46,772 nt of DNA from Phycisphaeraceae bacterium (GCA_028277745.1 JANQFR010000037.1:1-46772), one strand, 5' to 3'. Positions 25,249 through 33,667 are shown, numbered from the stretch's first letter. Numbers and translations: made by a program. The notes: generated from the letters alone by a model not told the origin.

Positions 25249-26142
25249 ATGAGGATGAACATCTGCAAAACACACGTAGCCGCCGCGATCGTAAGCCTTG
25301 GGTTCGCGTCCGCGGCGCACGCCAACGTCGTCACCGGCGACCCATCAGCCGACGCCGGCTGGGCCTGGATGGGCCATTCCCTGGAAAACGGCGTCTACGC
25401 AGCGGGCAGCGCGAACTACGGGTTCCATGTGTACAGCGCCGGTTTCACGATCCAGTCGGGGTCGAACCTGGAAATCAGCGATGGAAATCTCTCCTGGCTG
25501 GCCGGGGACACCGTGGTGGGCGTTGGAGGGCGGTTCGAGTCGATCACCGCCGCAGACGCCGGCTGGACCGCGTTCAGCGGCAACTCCGTCAACGCCCTCT
25601 TGTCCTCGACCGGGCCGAGGCTGCAGGTCAAGTTCGGAACCGCCAACGCCGCCTGGGCCACCAGTTCCACGGCCCCGGGCGGCGGTGACGGCCTAAGCGG
25701 TTCGAGCCTGGGCGGCGGCCGCGTGCAGGTGCGGACGTCGAGCTATTTCTCACCGGACACTGCCAGTTCGGGCGAAGGCTACACGTGGGACGACCATTCG
25801 GGCCAGCTGCTCGTACTGGACAAAGAAGGCCATATCGCCTGGGACGGCGTCTCCACGCAGCCGGACAAACGGGCCGCGCGCATGATCTGGATATGGGATG
25901 AAATCGCCCAACATGTGGTCAGCTGGGAGCTTCTGCTCAATGTCTCGTTGCTGGACCGGATCGCCCCGGTCGATTTCACCGGCCTGCTCCCGTCCATCGG
26001 CGACCAGGCCATCCTGACCGTGCAAGACGGGAATTCAAGTTATACCAATGCACTGGTCATGATCATCCCCGAGCCCGCGTCGCTGGTGCTGCTGGGGATC
26101 GGAGGCTTCACGCTCCTTCGCCGCCGCCGGCGCACAGCGTGA
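25249..26142 (+). CDS. PEP-CTERM secreted protein
   Basis: A 297-residue exported protein: signal peptide (about 1-25, HVAAAIVSLGFASAAHA), an Asn/Gly/Ser-rich beta domain, and a PEP-CTERM tail IIPEPASLVLLGIGGFTLLRRRRR. ATG 25249 has AGGAG eight bases upstream. Repeated VVGVGGRFESI, LQVKFGTANAAW and YTWDDHSGQLLVLDKEG give no recognisable enzyme. A hairpin GCGGC-GTTTAA-GCCGC follows the stop codon. Surface or matrix function after exosortase processing is inferred from the tail. Confidence 0.75.
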   Translation: MRMNICKTHVAAAIVSLGFASAAHANVVTGDPSADAGWAWMGHSLENGVYAAGSANYGFHVYSAGFTIQSGSNLEISDGNLSWLAGDTVVGVGGRFESITAADAGWTAFSGNSVNALLSSTGPRLQVKFGTANAAWATSSTAPGGGDGLSGSSLGGGRVQVRTSSYFSPDTASSGEGYTWDDHSGQLLVLDKEGHIAWDGVSTQPDKRAARMIWIWDEIAQHVVSWELLLNVSLLDRIAPVDFTGLLPSIGDQAILTVQDGNSSYTNALVMIIPEPASLVLLGIGGFTLLRRRRRTA

Positions 26143-26275
26143 AGCGGCGTTTAAGCCGCGCCGGGAGCGGTGGGTCTCTACAACCGGGTATCCGGATCTT
26201 CGCCTCGCTGCGCGAGGCTCAGAACCGGCTTTGACGAATCCGCGGGAACCGCGCGGGCATCAAACGCACCAATTA

Positions 26276-26294
26276 ATCAATCGATTGATATAAT
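26276..26294 (+). promoter_or_regulatory. Operator site 1 (ATCAATCGATTGAT) overlapping an extended -10 promoter
   Basis: The 14-bp perfect palindrome at 26276-26289 runs into TATAAT (26289-26294). TG two bases earlier makes an extended -10 element (TGATATAAT), so no strong -35 is needed. It precedes the sulfatase gene by about 55 bp. The same palindrome is at 33576 and variants at 35387 and 43135; the likely binder is the LacI protein at 32560. Confidence 0.75.
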
Positions 26295-26348
26295 GTCCTA
26301 GGTAATGTTCGAGGCGGTTTCGCCCTGTCGCGTGTTGATCGGAACCGG

Positions 26349-27701
26349 ATGTCGATGAGCCCCGTCCCGCCCCCCGCCGATGGTTTGTGCCCGAGGTCTC
26401 AGGTAGGCCGGCCCAATATCCTCCTGATCCTGACCGACCAGCAACGGTTCGACACGATCTCGGCCCGGGTGAACTCTTTCGAGGTCAACACGCCAGGCAT
26501 CGATTCGCTGGTCGGACGCGGCGTGAGCTTTGACCGGGCGTTCTGCACCTCGCCGATCTGCGGTCCGGCCCGGGCGTCGATCATGACCGGGCTCTATCCC
26601 ACCCAGGCCAGCGTGGACGCCAACCTCGGCCCCAACTGCGGGCCGTTGCGGGGCAGCATCGTCACGGTCGGCCACCGGATGCAGGCGTTGGGCTACGAGA
26701 CGGTCTATCACGGCAAGTGGCACCTCGGCGGCGACCCCGCCCGGTACGGGTTCGAGAAGGCCCTGGAAACCGGGCACGACCCGACCGCCGTGCACGCGGC
26801 CTGCCGGCTCTACCGGGAGCGCGACTGGGTCAGCACCAAGCGGCCGTTCTTCCAGGTCGTGTCACTGCTGAACCCGCACGACGTCTATTTCCTCGAGCCA
26901 GGGATCGAACGCCCCGTCGAGCTGCCGCCCTGGGCGAACCGGGACGACGACCTGACCGGCAAGCCCTGGCCGCAGTCCCTGATGCCCGGGCGCGGCTGGT
27001 CGGCCGAACGCTTCGAGTACTACCGCCGGTTCTACGCCGGCAAGGTCGAGAAGGCCGACCGGCTGATCGTCGAGCTGCTCGACGAACTGACCTGCGGCGG
27101 ATACGCGTCCAACACGTTCGTGATCTTCAGCTCCGACCACGGCGACATGGCGGGCGAGCACGGCATGGCGTTCAAGGGCCCGGTCATGTACGACGGGGTG
27201 ATGCGCGTGCCGCTGGTGGTCTGCCCGCCCCGGCACGGGGTGCTCGGCTCGTCGCCGTGCCCCGAGGCGTGGCGCGGCTTTACGCCGGGCCGCCGCGGCG
27301 AACTGGTCAGCCACCTCGACCTGATCCCGACGATCCTGGACATGGCCGGCGCCGCCGCGGACCCCGCCCTGCCCGGCCGGAGCCTGCTCCCGGCCCTGCA
27401 GGGCCGGCCCTTCACCGGCCACGACGCGGTCCTCGGCGAGTGGCGCGAAGCCGGGCCCCACCGCACGCCGATCCGCATGGCCCGCGAACAGTGGTGGAAG
27501 TACACGCACTACATCGGCGTCGGCGAAGAACTCTACGACCTCGAACGCGACCCCGCGGAAGTCGCCAACCTCGCGGCAGACCCCGCGCACGCCGCCGAAC
27601 TGGACCGCCTGCGCGGCCGGGTCAAGGAGCATTGCCGGACCACCGACGACCCATTCTTTACCATGACGCCGACCGACCGACCCGCCTCGCCACACCCATG
27701 A
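26349..27701 (+). CDS. Type I sulfatase (arylsulfatase family)
   Basis: A 450-residue sulfatase. Metal site RPNILLILTDQQRFDT (Asp near 31). Active-site motif SPICGPARASIMTGLYPT, where the Cys of CxPxR is the residue converted to formylglycine by a maturase. VYHGKWHLGG (Lys and His), VFSSDHGDMAGEHG (second metal Asp/His) and the C-terminal ELYDLERDPAEVANLA are all present. No clear signal peptide is seen in the chosen frame. It removes sulfate esters from a polysaccharide or its oligomers; the exact target is unknown. It is preceded by operator site 1, and its stop overlaps the next start by 4 bp. Confidence 0.9.
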   Translation: MSMSPVPPPADGLCPRSQVGRPNILLILTDQQRFDTISARVNSFEVNTPGIDSLVGRGVSFDRAFCTSPICGPARASIMTGLYPTQASVDANLGPNCGPLRGSIVTVGHRMQALGYETVYHGKWHLGGDPARYGFEKALETGHDPTAVHAACRLYRERDWVSTKRPFFQVVSLLNPHDVYFLEPGIERPVELPPWANRDDDLTGKPWPQSLMPGRGWSAERFEYYRRFYAGKVEKADRLIVELLDELTCGGYASNTFVIFSSDHGDMAGEHGMAFKGPVMYDGVMRVPLVVCPPRHGVLGSSPCPEAWRGFTPGRRGELVSHLDLIPTILDMAGAAADPALPGRSLLPALQGRPFTGHDAVLGEWREAGPHRTPIRMAREQWWKYTHYIGVGEELYDLERDPAEVANLAADPAHAAELDRLRGRVKEHCRTTDDPFFTMTPTDRPASPHP

Positions 27702-27916
27702 TCCCGCCGCCCCGCCGACTCCAGCGCCTCACGCTCGAAATGAGCCTCAAGCCGTTCGCCGACCTGACCGACGCCGATGTGACGGTGTATCCCGACCACG
27801 GTGGGCAGCGTCAGTTCGGTGGATCCGATCGGCGTGTGGTCAACGAGTGGGTGGCCGTTGAACGTGGTGACACAGCCGCTCGGGGCGATCGCGGCACGCT
27901 TGCTCGTGCTGATTGA
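27698..27916 (+). pseudogene. Truncated LTLEMSLKPF-family gene, 5' part only
   Basis: The ATG overlaps the sulfatase stop (ATGA, 27698-27701), showing translational coupling. The first 26 or so residues (PPPRRLQRLTLEMSLKPFAD) match the N-terminus of a long uncharacterised protein family found beside sulfatases and glycosidases in planctomycetes, verrucomicrobia and Bacteroidetes, recalled from memory. After about DLTDADV (27780) the resemblance ends and the frame runs only to 27916. The remainder is absent, so this is the left broken edge of the utilisation locus. Confidence 0.5.
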
Positions 27917-28070
27917 CGCCAAGCTGGCCAGTATCCAGCAGTACGGCGTCAAGATGGATCGGCTGCCCGAAGTGCGGCACCTGCATCATCGATGCGCAAA
28001 CCCATCAGCCCGATCACCGATCTGGATCATCTGTACGAGTGGTCACGGGTGGTCTGGCGCCCCGCCCGGA
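27785..28070. other. Junction region of the RHS island, no recognised gene
   Basis: Neither strand shows a gene I can name. A minus-strand frame opening with TTG at 27952 encodes a Thr/Pro-rich piece containing FNGHPLVDHTPIGSTE, which might be a worn fragment of a PAAR-like or secretion-linked protein, but this is weak. Confidence 0.25.
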
Positions 28071-28970
28071 TCACGCGGGCGGTACGATCAACTGCGGCAT
28101 CAGCAACGCCACGGCGTCGGCATCGTCGTCGGTGATGTCTGCCAGGTCACGGAACGTGACGATGTTCTTGATGATCCCCAGTTCGGGCACACACCAGAGT
28201 TGACCGTCGTCTCGCCGCACCACCGGCGCAAGCAGGAACTCCCGGTGCTTCTCATACTCCTCCTTGAAGCGGGGCAGCAGCGGTGGTTGGCCGGGGACCG
28301 GGTACACCCGGTTCCATTGACCCAACATCGGTACGACCTGTGAATCAAGCACGAGCCCATCCACCGTAGCGTGCGCCGCGAGGCTTTCGGGGTCGGGGCA
28401 GATGTGAACGGTATAGCCGGGCCGGTGCTCTTGTCCGGGCACGTCGCCCTCGATGATCGACACACAGATCTCTTCGAACCGGTCCGTGTGGTTGAGTTGT
28501 GCTTCCGCGTCGCGGAAGATCTGCTGCCCCGCCTCGGCGTCCTCAAACACAATCCCCATGATCGGCGGCGCTTCGCTGGTCGGGTGCCACTGGAACGTCG
28601 TCGCGGACCACCCCGCCTCGGCCCAGAGCGGGTGGGTGACGAACGCCGCCGCCGGCATTGCCGCGGCGTGATGGCGAACCTTTTCTGCGATGGCCTGCAT
28701 TTGATCGTGGATGGCGTCCACGGCCTGGGGGAGTTGATCCAAGGGAAAAGCCGCGGGCGCATCGTCGGGCAATCGAATTTCCAACCGGTACTGAGACTGA
28801 CACGACACGCAACGCGCGGAGATGGCCGCCACCTGCCGGTCCGGGTCCACGAGGCGCCACGAAAGACCTTCGAAGCCAGCAGCGCATTCACACGTCGCCT
28901 CGTGGCCCTGCAGGGCGGCGTTTATCCGGCGTGTCAATTCGTCGTTCATGAAGCTCATCGCATCCATCAT
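28071..28970 (-). CDS. Hypothetical protein, candidate immunity/accessory protein of the RHS toxin
   Basis: A 299-residue soluble protein with no recognised family. The N-terminal third carries a cysteine pair set (CECAAGFEG, CVSCQSQYRLEI) that could bind zinc. The rest is acidic, with a TRP-rich strand WSATTFQWHP and a C-terminal DITDDDADAVALLMPQL. The start overlaps the stop of the upstream gene by 4 bp (28967-28970). Being third in a toxin-led minus-strand operon suggests an immunity or SMI1-like role by position only. Confidence 0.6.
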   Translation of the reverse strand: MMDAMSFMNDELTRRINAALQGHEATCECAAGFEGLSWRLVDPDRQVAAISARCVSCQSQYRLEIRLPDDAPAAFPLDQLPQAVDAIHDQMQAIAEKVRHHAAAMPAAAFVTHPLWAEAGWSATTFQWHPTSEAPPIMGIVFEDAEAGQQIFRDAEAQLNHTDRFEEICVSIIEGDVPGQEHRPGYTVHICPDPESLAAHATVDGLVLDSQVVPMLGQWNRVYPVPGQPPLLPRFKEEYEKHREFLLAPVVRRDDGQLWCVPELGIIKNIVTFRDLADITDDDADAVALLMPQLIVPPA

Positions 28971-29422
28971 GCAGGAGAGTTGGTTTGCGGCGCAATGGGC
29001 TCGCTTGGGTCACCGTCGCCCCGCGGAACACCATCCAGTTTCCAAGCCATCCTCGTCGCTCCGATTTCTTGAAGACGGTCGTGAGCGATGGTCGCAAGCC
29101 TGTAGACGGTTTCCGAGCGATCCACAAAAGGGCTCCCGAGCCACCGGCGCACCAATCCGGCGTCGCTGCGGCAAGCGACCTGGAGCAGCCACACATCGGC
29201 CTCAGCGGTCTGAGAAACAATGAACTCGAACCGCGCTCCTTCGAGTTCGATGATGGTGTGCCAGCCGGCATCACGCCACGACTCGGTCGCCACCACGCGA
29301 ATGCCATCGATACGGTCGATCGCCTCTTGGAGCCGATCCATAATCGTCTGGCCGGGCGGATGATCTGGATCATCTTCGCCGGCCAACTCGAACATGGCGT
29401 TCTGCGACGTGGAGTGGGGCAC
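28967..29422 (-). CDS. Hypothetical protein, candidate immunity protein
   Basis: A 151-residue protein starting with GTG 29422, 15 bp after the RHS toxin stop. It is a mixed alpha/beta chain, acidic in its first half (FELAGEDDPDHPPGQ), with an alternating beta segment GWHTIIELEGARFEFIVSQTAEADVWLLQVACRS typical of small immunity folds. No family is recognised. Immunity genes usually follow the toxin immediately, so this is the stronger positional candidate of the two. Confidence 0.55.
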   Translation of the reverse strand: MPHSTSQNAMFELAGEDDPDHPPGQTIMDRLQEAIDRIDGIRVVATESWRDAGWHTIIELEGARFEFIVSQTAEADVWLLQVACRSDAGLVRRWLGSPFVDRSETVYRLATIAHDRLQEIGATRMAWKLDGVPRGDGDPSEPIAPQTNSPA

Positions 29423-29437
29423 AGCCTCGACCTAAAG

Positions 29438-30274
29438 TTAGTTTCGTAGCCCTGGATCGTCTTCGATGTCTTGAAGCACCGATTCCTGCATCTCGATGAT
29501 GTCGTACGAGTCCAGATCAAGGGGAACGGCAACGGCACCGTCACCCAAGTCGATCTCTTCACCGTTCAGTTCCTTGTCGAGCCACTTTCCTGCAAGGTAG
29601 CCCGCAGTCGGCAGGCCAGTCACAAAGGCGGGGATTGCCACTCGGATGCCATTCTCAACCGTGACAGCAACAACCGCACGATAGCCTCCCCAGTTAAGGG
29701 CAAAACCCATCCATTGATTCAGGCCCAGACGTCCGGGCAGGAGTTTGGGCAATTCCAACAGGTTGAACCCGGCGTTACGGATGCCTTGTGGTATGAAGCT
29801 CCACCGTTGTGGGATGAGCCAGTGATGAAGCGATCGTCCTGCCGCGGGGCCATGCGAACTCCAGTACACGCGCCGGATTTTGTCAAAGGTTCTGGCGTCG
29901 TAGAAGAACCGCCTGGCCTTGTTCGCATACGAGGCAATCGTTCTGGCTTGAGTCAGTATCTTCGCACCGGCACGCGCTGCAATAAGGGGGGCAGCACGAG
30001 CAGCCCGAATGAAGGCTTGAATACCTATCTGTGCTAGCTGGCCAATGTACGAGAAATCAAGCAACCCCGAGGGGTCGGAACCCGTAATAGGGTTACTGCT
30101 GGCGTACACGTACTTGTTCAAGGTGATCGGGATCCGCGCGATTCCCTGAAAGCTATCCAAAGCCTCAAGGCGCGACCGCTCTGCGGCGAGGCGGGGCAAG
30201 GCATCGGAGCAACCCCCTTCCCTGATCGAAGGCGTCACGGGCAGCCATGTTTCCCTGTCGAGCGTCTGAATCAT
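29438..30274 (-). CDS. Orphan RHS-repeat core end with toxin C-terminal domain
   Basis: A 278-residue protein from ATG 30274, with GGAG eight bases upstream. The segment LNKYVYASSNPITGSDPSGLLD (about 52-73) is the conserved end of the RHS core (Y-x-Y-x-x-x-NP-x-x-x-x-DPSGL), where the toxin tail is normally joined. Before it are only about 50 residues, so the long RHS shell is missing. The tail has a hydrophobic helix run (IGIQAFIRAARAAPLIAARAG), a basic segment and RSLHHWLIPQRW, a His-His motif reminiscent of HNH-type or related nuclease toxins. Orphan RHS tips are known as silent cassettes that recombine into full-length RHS genes. Confidence 0.7.
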   Translation of the reverse strand: MIQTLDRETWLPVTPSIREGGCSDALPRLAAERSRLEALDSFQGIARIPITLNKYVYASSNPITGSDPSGLLDFSYIGQLAQIGIQAFIRAARAAPLIAARAGAKILTQARTIASYANKARRFFYDARTFDKIRRVYWSSHGPAAGRSLHHWLIPQRWSFIPQGIRNAGFNLLELPKLLPGRLGLNQWMGFALNWGGYRAVVAVTVENGIRVAIPAFVTGLPTAGYLAGKWLDKELNGEEIDLGDGAVAVPLDLDSYDIIEMQESVLQDIEDDPGLRN

Positions 30275-30341
30275 GATTGATGCTCCCGGCGTTGGTGTTG
30301 TGGTCGTGGATGCGGGTGAGTCGCGGCCGACGCGCCTTCGG

Positions 30342-31490
30342 TCAGGTGGCGGTGCGGCGGTTGATCGTGTCCACAAGCTCGCGGATACGCGTGAGCGACG
30401 CAGCGTATTCGGGTGTCCCGGCGTCATGGCCCGCCGCGTACAGCTTGCTCTGCTCGTTGACAAGCTGGTGATAAGGATCGGTACAAAATTCCGGGAAAGG
30501 CAGCTTCGGACGGGGCGCCGACACGCGGGGGGTGACCTGGCTGGGCTTCACCGGCACCGGGACCGGCACCACGGCGACCCGTTGCGACGTCCGCATCGAG
30601 ATTTCGCGCACGATGTCAAAGCATGCAGGATTACCCGGATCAACCCCCTGCGCCACTTCGACACTCATCAACGCCTCTTCGGACCGGCCGACGCCGTGAA
30701 GGAGCAGTGCTCGGTTGCAGAGGAACTTGGAGACTTCTTGTTCAGCGGTCATGGAGTGCAGCCACACCTTCGTTCGCTCATTGAGCGCGTGCATCTGTTC
30801 GGTCCACGGAACGGGCCAGGTATGGTAATACTCGTCGGGTTGGACGGTGCTGCCCGAAGGCGTGTGTTCGATATTGAAAACCTCTCCACCGTTCGCCGAA
30901 TCATCTCATCGGAACAGGGTGTGGTTGGGGGCACGAACCAGCTTGAGCGGATAGCCCAGCCGCCGACCGACCGCGATGGCGAACACGGGCAACGACGAGC
31001 AGGTCCCCTTCCGCTTTGCACCGAGGATGCCGTGGATGAAGATCTCGCTGCTGTCGGTGGTGTGCCATTCCTTGCCGGCGTCGGTGATCGCCCGCACCTT
31101 CTCGTCGTACTGGACATTGAACTGCGTGCGGAGCACATGCTGCATCGTGAGCACGCGGAAGATGTTCTCTGAGTGGTGGAACTCGGCGGGTTTAATTTTG
31201 AAGAGCCGCCGGCTGCGTTCGATGCGTGCGTGGCAGGCGGTCGCCATCTCATCCAACAGACGCAGATAGCGGGGCAGGTCGATGTCTTCGGCCCCGGGGA
31301 GCCCCTCCGCGATCAGGAGGTTCGTTCGGGCGATGTCGCACCGATCGACCTGCTCGCGATCAAGCCCGAGCAGGTCTGAAAGGGACGCCGGTTGGAGGGG
31401 GTACCGCCGGTGGTGTTCGGTCAGGCAAGACGGCGTGCGGTGACCATGCGCTTCTGGTCGCTGAGTAGTTGTCCCGGCGCCTAGTTCCAC
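30342..31490 (-). pseudogene. Transglutaminase-like/SirB1-type TPR protein gene interrupted by TGA
   Basis: The frame encodes LLGLDREQVDRCDIARTNLL, AEGLPGAEDIDL, FHHSENIFRVLTMQHVLRTQFNVQYD, SEIFIHGILGAKRKGTCSSLPVFAIAVGRRLGYPLKLV and HTLFR. At 30906-30908 a TGA stands where this family has Trp (F-x-RWDD). The same frame then continues DDSANGGEVFNIEHTPSGST, DEYYHTW, TEQMHALNERTKVWL and a TPR-like SKFLCNRALLLHGVGRSEEAL to the stop at 30342. The catalytic-type Cys is in KGTCSSLP. A GTG at 31490 is a possible start, but the true 5' end may be lost at the island edge. Everything else in the frame is intact, so the nonsense change seems recent. Confidence 0.7.
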
Positions 31491-31538
31491 GAGAATCCCC
31501 GGTGCTACCTGTCCGTATCCGAACAAACGGTAAACATT

Positions 31539-32405
31539 ATGGATATGATCTTCGCACCACGGGGGCCTGTCAAGTGCCGGCTGACTTCGATGGTGTCGCC
31601 GATGGCGATGCCCCACCGGATGAAGCCGGACCGGCGTCTTGCGGTCGCGTCGCCGCATGACGCCGTCGTTATCGCCGACCCGATCACGCGCAGGCTGACC
31701 GACCAGGACCTGCACGTTGCGGCCCGGACGGCGGCGGCGCTGGACCGGTTCATCGAGGAGCACCGGCTCGACGGGCTGGCTTACTACTACCAGGGCGAGC
31801 CGGGCTCGGAGATGCGCGAGTTGGTGACCAACCTGATCGTCGGCAACTCGCTGCTGACCGCGGCGGGGTTCCCGATGTGCGGCGAGAGCGACCTCAAGAC
31901 CTGCCTCGCGATGCTGATCATGGACCGGCTGGGCATCGGCGGCAGCTTCGCCGAGTTCCACCCGATCGACTTCAACGAGGGCTTCGTGCTGGTCGGGCAC
32001 GACGGGCCGCACCACCTGAACATCGCCGAGGGTCGGCCGGTGCTGCGATCGCTGCTCAAGTACCACGGCAAGCCCGGGGCGGGCGCCAGCGTCGAGTTCA
32101 AGATCAAAGAGGGCCCGATCACCATGCTCAGCATCGGGCAGACCGCCGACGGCCGGTTCAAGTTCGTCGTCGGCGAGGGCGAGTCGGTCAAGGGGCCGAT
32201 CCCCGCCACGGGCAACACCAACACCCGCGGGTTCTTCGAGCCCGACGTCCGCACGTTCCTGACCGCCTGGGTGCGCGAGGGGCCGACGCACCATTTCGCG
32301 CTGGGCGTGGGCCATCACGCCGGGACGATCCAGCTCATCGCCGAGACGCTGGGGGTCGAATGCGCCGTGGTCGCGAAGGGATGCGGATCGGATCTGGAAC
32401 CCTAG
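31539..32405 (+). pseudogene. N-terminally truncated L-fucose/L-arabinose-isomerase-family protein
   Basis: From about residue 40 the protein follows the C-terminal half of the L-fucose/L-arabinose isomerase family: ITRRLTDQDLHVAARTAAAL, GLAYYYQGEPGSEMRELVTN, CGESDLKTCLAMLIMDRLG, GSFAEFHPIDFNEGFVLVGHDGPHH, KYHGKPGAGASVEFKIKEGP, ATGNTNTRGFF and GPTHHFALGVGHHAGTI. Relatives are about 470 residues; here roughly the first 200 are missing and are replaced by an unrelated 40-residue start. The catalytic sites of these enzymes need both halves, so activity is unlikely. The stop codon TAG is the first triplet of repeat copy C. Confidence 0.75.
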
Positions 32406-32453
32406 CCGGCGGGCTACGCCCGCCTGGGCCAGGGCCGCGTAGCGGCCCGGCTA
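32403..32453 (+). repeat. 51-bp double-hairpin interspersed repeat, copy C
   Basis: Same element as at 1100 and 16926, in the same orientation. Its TAG (32403-32405) is the stop codon of the isomerase-like gene, and the LacI gene starts 107 bp further on. The two hairpins with TAC and GTA triloops are intact; only the linker differs (GGGCCAGGG in place of GGTCCAGGG). Confidence 0.85.
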
Positions 32454-32559
32454 AGGGGACCAGGGGCTTGTTTTTGTTGCCCGGCAGGGGCGTGAGGCTT
32501 AGACTCAAGAGGATCATCACAGGCTTGATTCAGTCTTGATCGGCTAAGGGAAAGGGACG

Positions 32560-33588
32560 ATGGCGGGCCTCAAGGACATTGCCGAACAGCTCGATGTGTC
32601 GCCGTCGCTGGTCTCGAAGGTGCTCAACAACCGGCTGGGCACCACCGTGGTGCGCGAAGAACTGGCCGAGCGCATCCGGCGAACCGCGGCGGCGGTGGGG
32701 TATCAGAAAAACCGGTCAGCGGCGGCGCTGACCAAGGGCCGACATGCCGCGTTCGGGGTGCTGATCCACCGCATCGGCACCGCCGGCAGCGGCTTGATCG
32801 AGAACCTGCTCGAGGGGATCAGCGGCGAGGCGAACCGGCGCCACCACACCCTGACGCTGGATTTCTTCCAGACCAACGAGCAGTTCTACGACTTGGCCGG
32901 CAAGGCGCGGCGGGGCGGCGTGGACGGCCTGCTGATCGCCGGGTTCGCCCACCAGGGACTGGTCGAGGACTTGTTGTCGTGGACCCGCAAGGGCATGCCG
33001 GTGGTCACGATCCACGACCAGCCGCTGCATGAATCGATCGTCAACGTGTCCAGCGACCAGAAAAAAGTCGGCTACGCCGCGGCGCAGCACCTGGTGGAGC
33101 GCGGCTGCCGACGGATCGCCGAGTTGAAGGTGACCGACGACCGGCACGCCGGTTACGCGACCGCTCTGGAAGAGGCCGGCTTGCCTTACGATCCCACGCT
33201 GGTCCAAGAGACCCGGAACGAGGAAACGCCCTTCGACCGGCAGGGCGCCATGCACGCGCTCGGTCGGCTGCTGGAGTCGGGCGTGCCGTTCGACGGCTTG
33301 TTCACACACTGCGACGAACACGCGATGGACGCCGAGCGGCTGCTGCTCGCCGCCGGCCGACACATCCCCGAGGATGTGAAGCTCGCCAGCATCGACAACG
33401 CGCCTTACTGCGACCTGGGCGTGGTGCCGATCAGTTCGGTGTCGCAGAACTACCGCCGCCGGGGCCAGGTCGGCGTCGAACTGCTGCTGAACCTGATCGA
33501 GGGCCGGGCCGCGCAGTCGCAGAACGTCGATCCGCAGATGATCCCCCGGGAATCGACGGGGTCCCGAAATTCTTTATCAATCGATTGA
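32560..33588 (+). CDS. LacI-family transcriptional regulator of the polysaccharide locus
   Basis: A 342-residue regulator. The helix-turn-helix is LKDIAEQLDVSPSLVSKVLNNR (4-25), then the hinge ELAERIRRTAAAVGYQKNRSAAALT. A two-lobed sugar-binding domain (about 60-330) follows, with GVDGLLIAGF, VNVSSDQKKVGYAAAQHLVERGCRRIA and KLASIDNAPYCDLGVVPISSVSQNY. AAGGGACG precedes the ATG. The last codons and TGA stop are made by operator site 2, so regulator and target site are physically fused. Four similar sites within 17 kb suggest it is the local repressor or activator. Confidence 0.9.
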   Translation: MAGLKDIAEQLDVSPSLVSKVLNNRLGTTVVREELAERIRRTAAAVGYQKNRSAAALTKGRHAAFGVLIHRIGTAGSGLIENLLEGISGEANRRHHTLTLDFFQTNEQFYDLAGKARRGGVDGLLIAGFAHQGLVEDLLSWTRKGMPVVTIHDQPLHESIVNVSSDQKKVGYAAAQHLVERGCRRIAELKVTDDRHAGYATALEEAGLPYDPTLVQETRNEETPFDRQGAMHALGRLLESGVPFDGLFTHCDEHAMDAERLLLAAGRHIPEDVKLASIDNAPYCDLGVVPISSVSQNYRRRGQVGVELLLNLIEGRAAQSQNVDPQMIPRESTGSRNSLSID

Positions 33589-33601
33589 TTTATGATATCC
33601 T
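33576..33601 (+). promoter_or_regulatory. Operator site 2 (ATCAATCGATTGAT) with TGATATCCT element
   Basis: The perfect palindrome at 33576-33589 overlaps the stop codon of the LacI gene (TGA 33586-33588). It is followed by TGATATCCT (33593-33601), a possible extended -10 also found after site 3. It lies about 67 bp before the isomerase/epimerase gene. Confidence 0.7.
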
Positions 33602-33667
33602 GCGAGGCGCGGAAAGGCGGTTCGTGGCGGCCGCGACGCCTCGTCGACCCGCAGGGAGTTCGTCTGC

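Noticed and set aside
29471..30037. Plus-strand 188-residue frame 29471-30037 over the RHS toxin gene
   Set aside because: The opposite strand carries the recognisable RHS core end and a ribosome site; this frame has neither motif nor start signal.
21608..30908. TGA read as tryptophan (two places where TGA stands for a conserved Trp)
   Set aside because: Many intact genes here end in TGA and use TGG for Trp normally. Both cases are in decayed or accessory genes and are better explained by G-to-A mutation.
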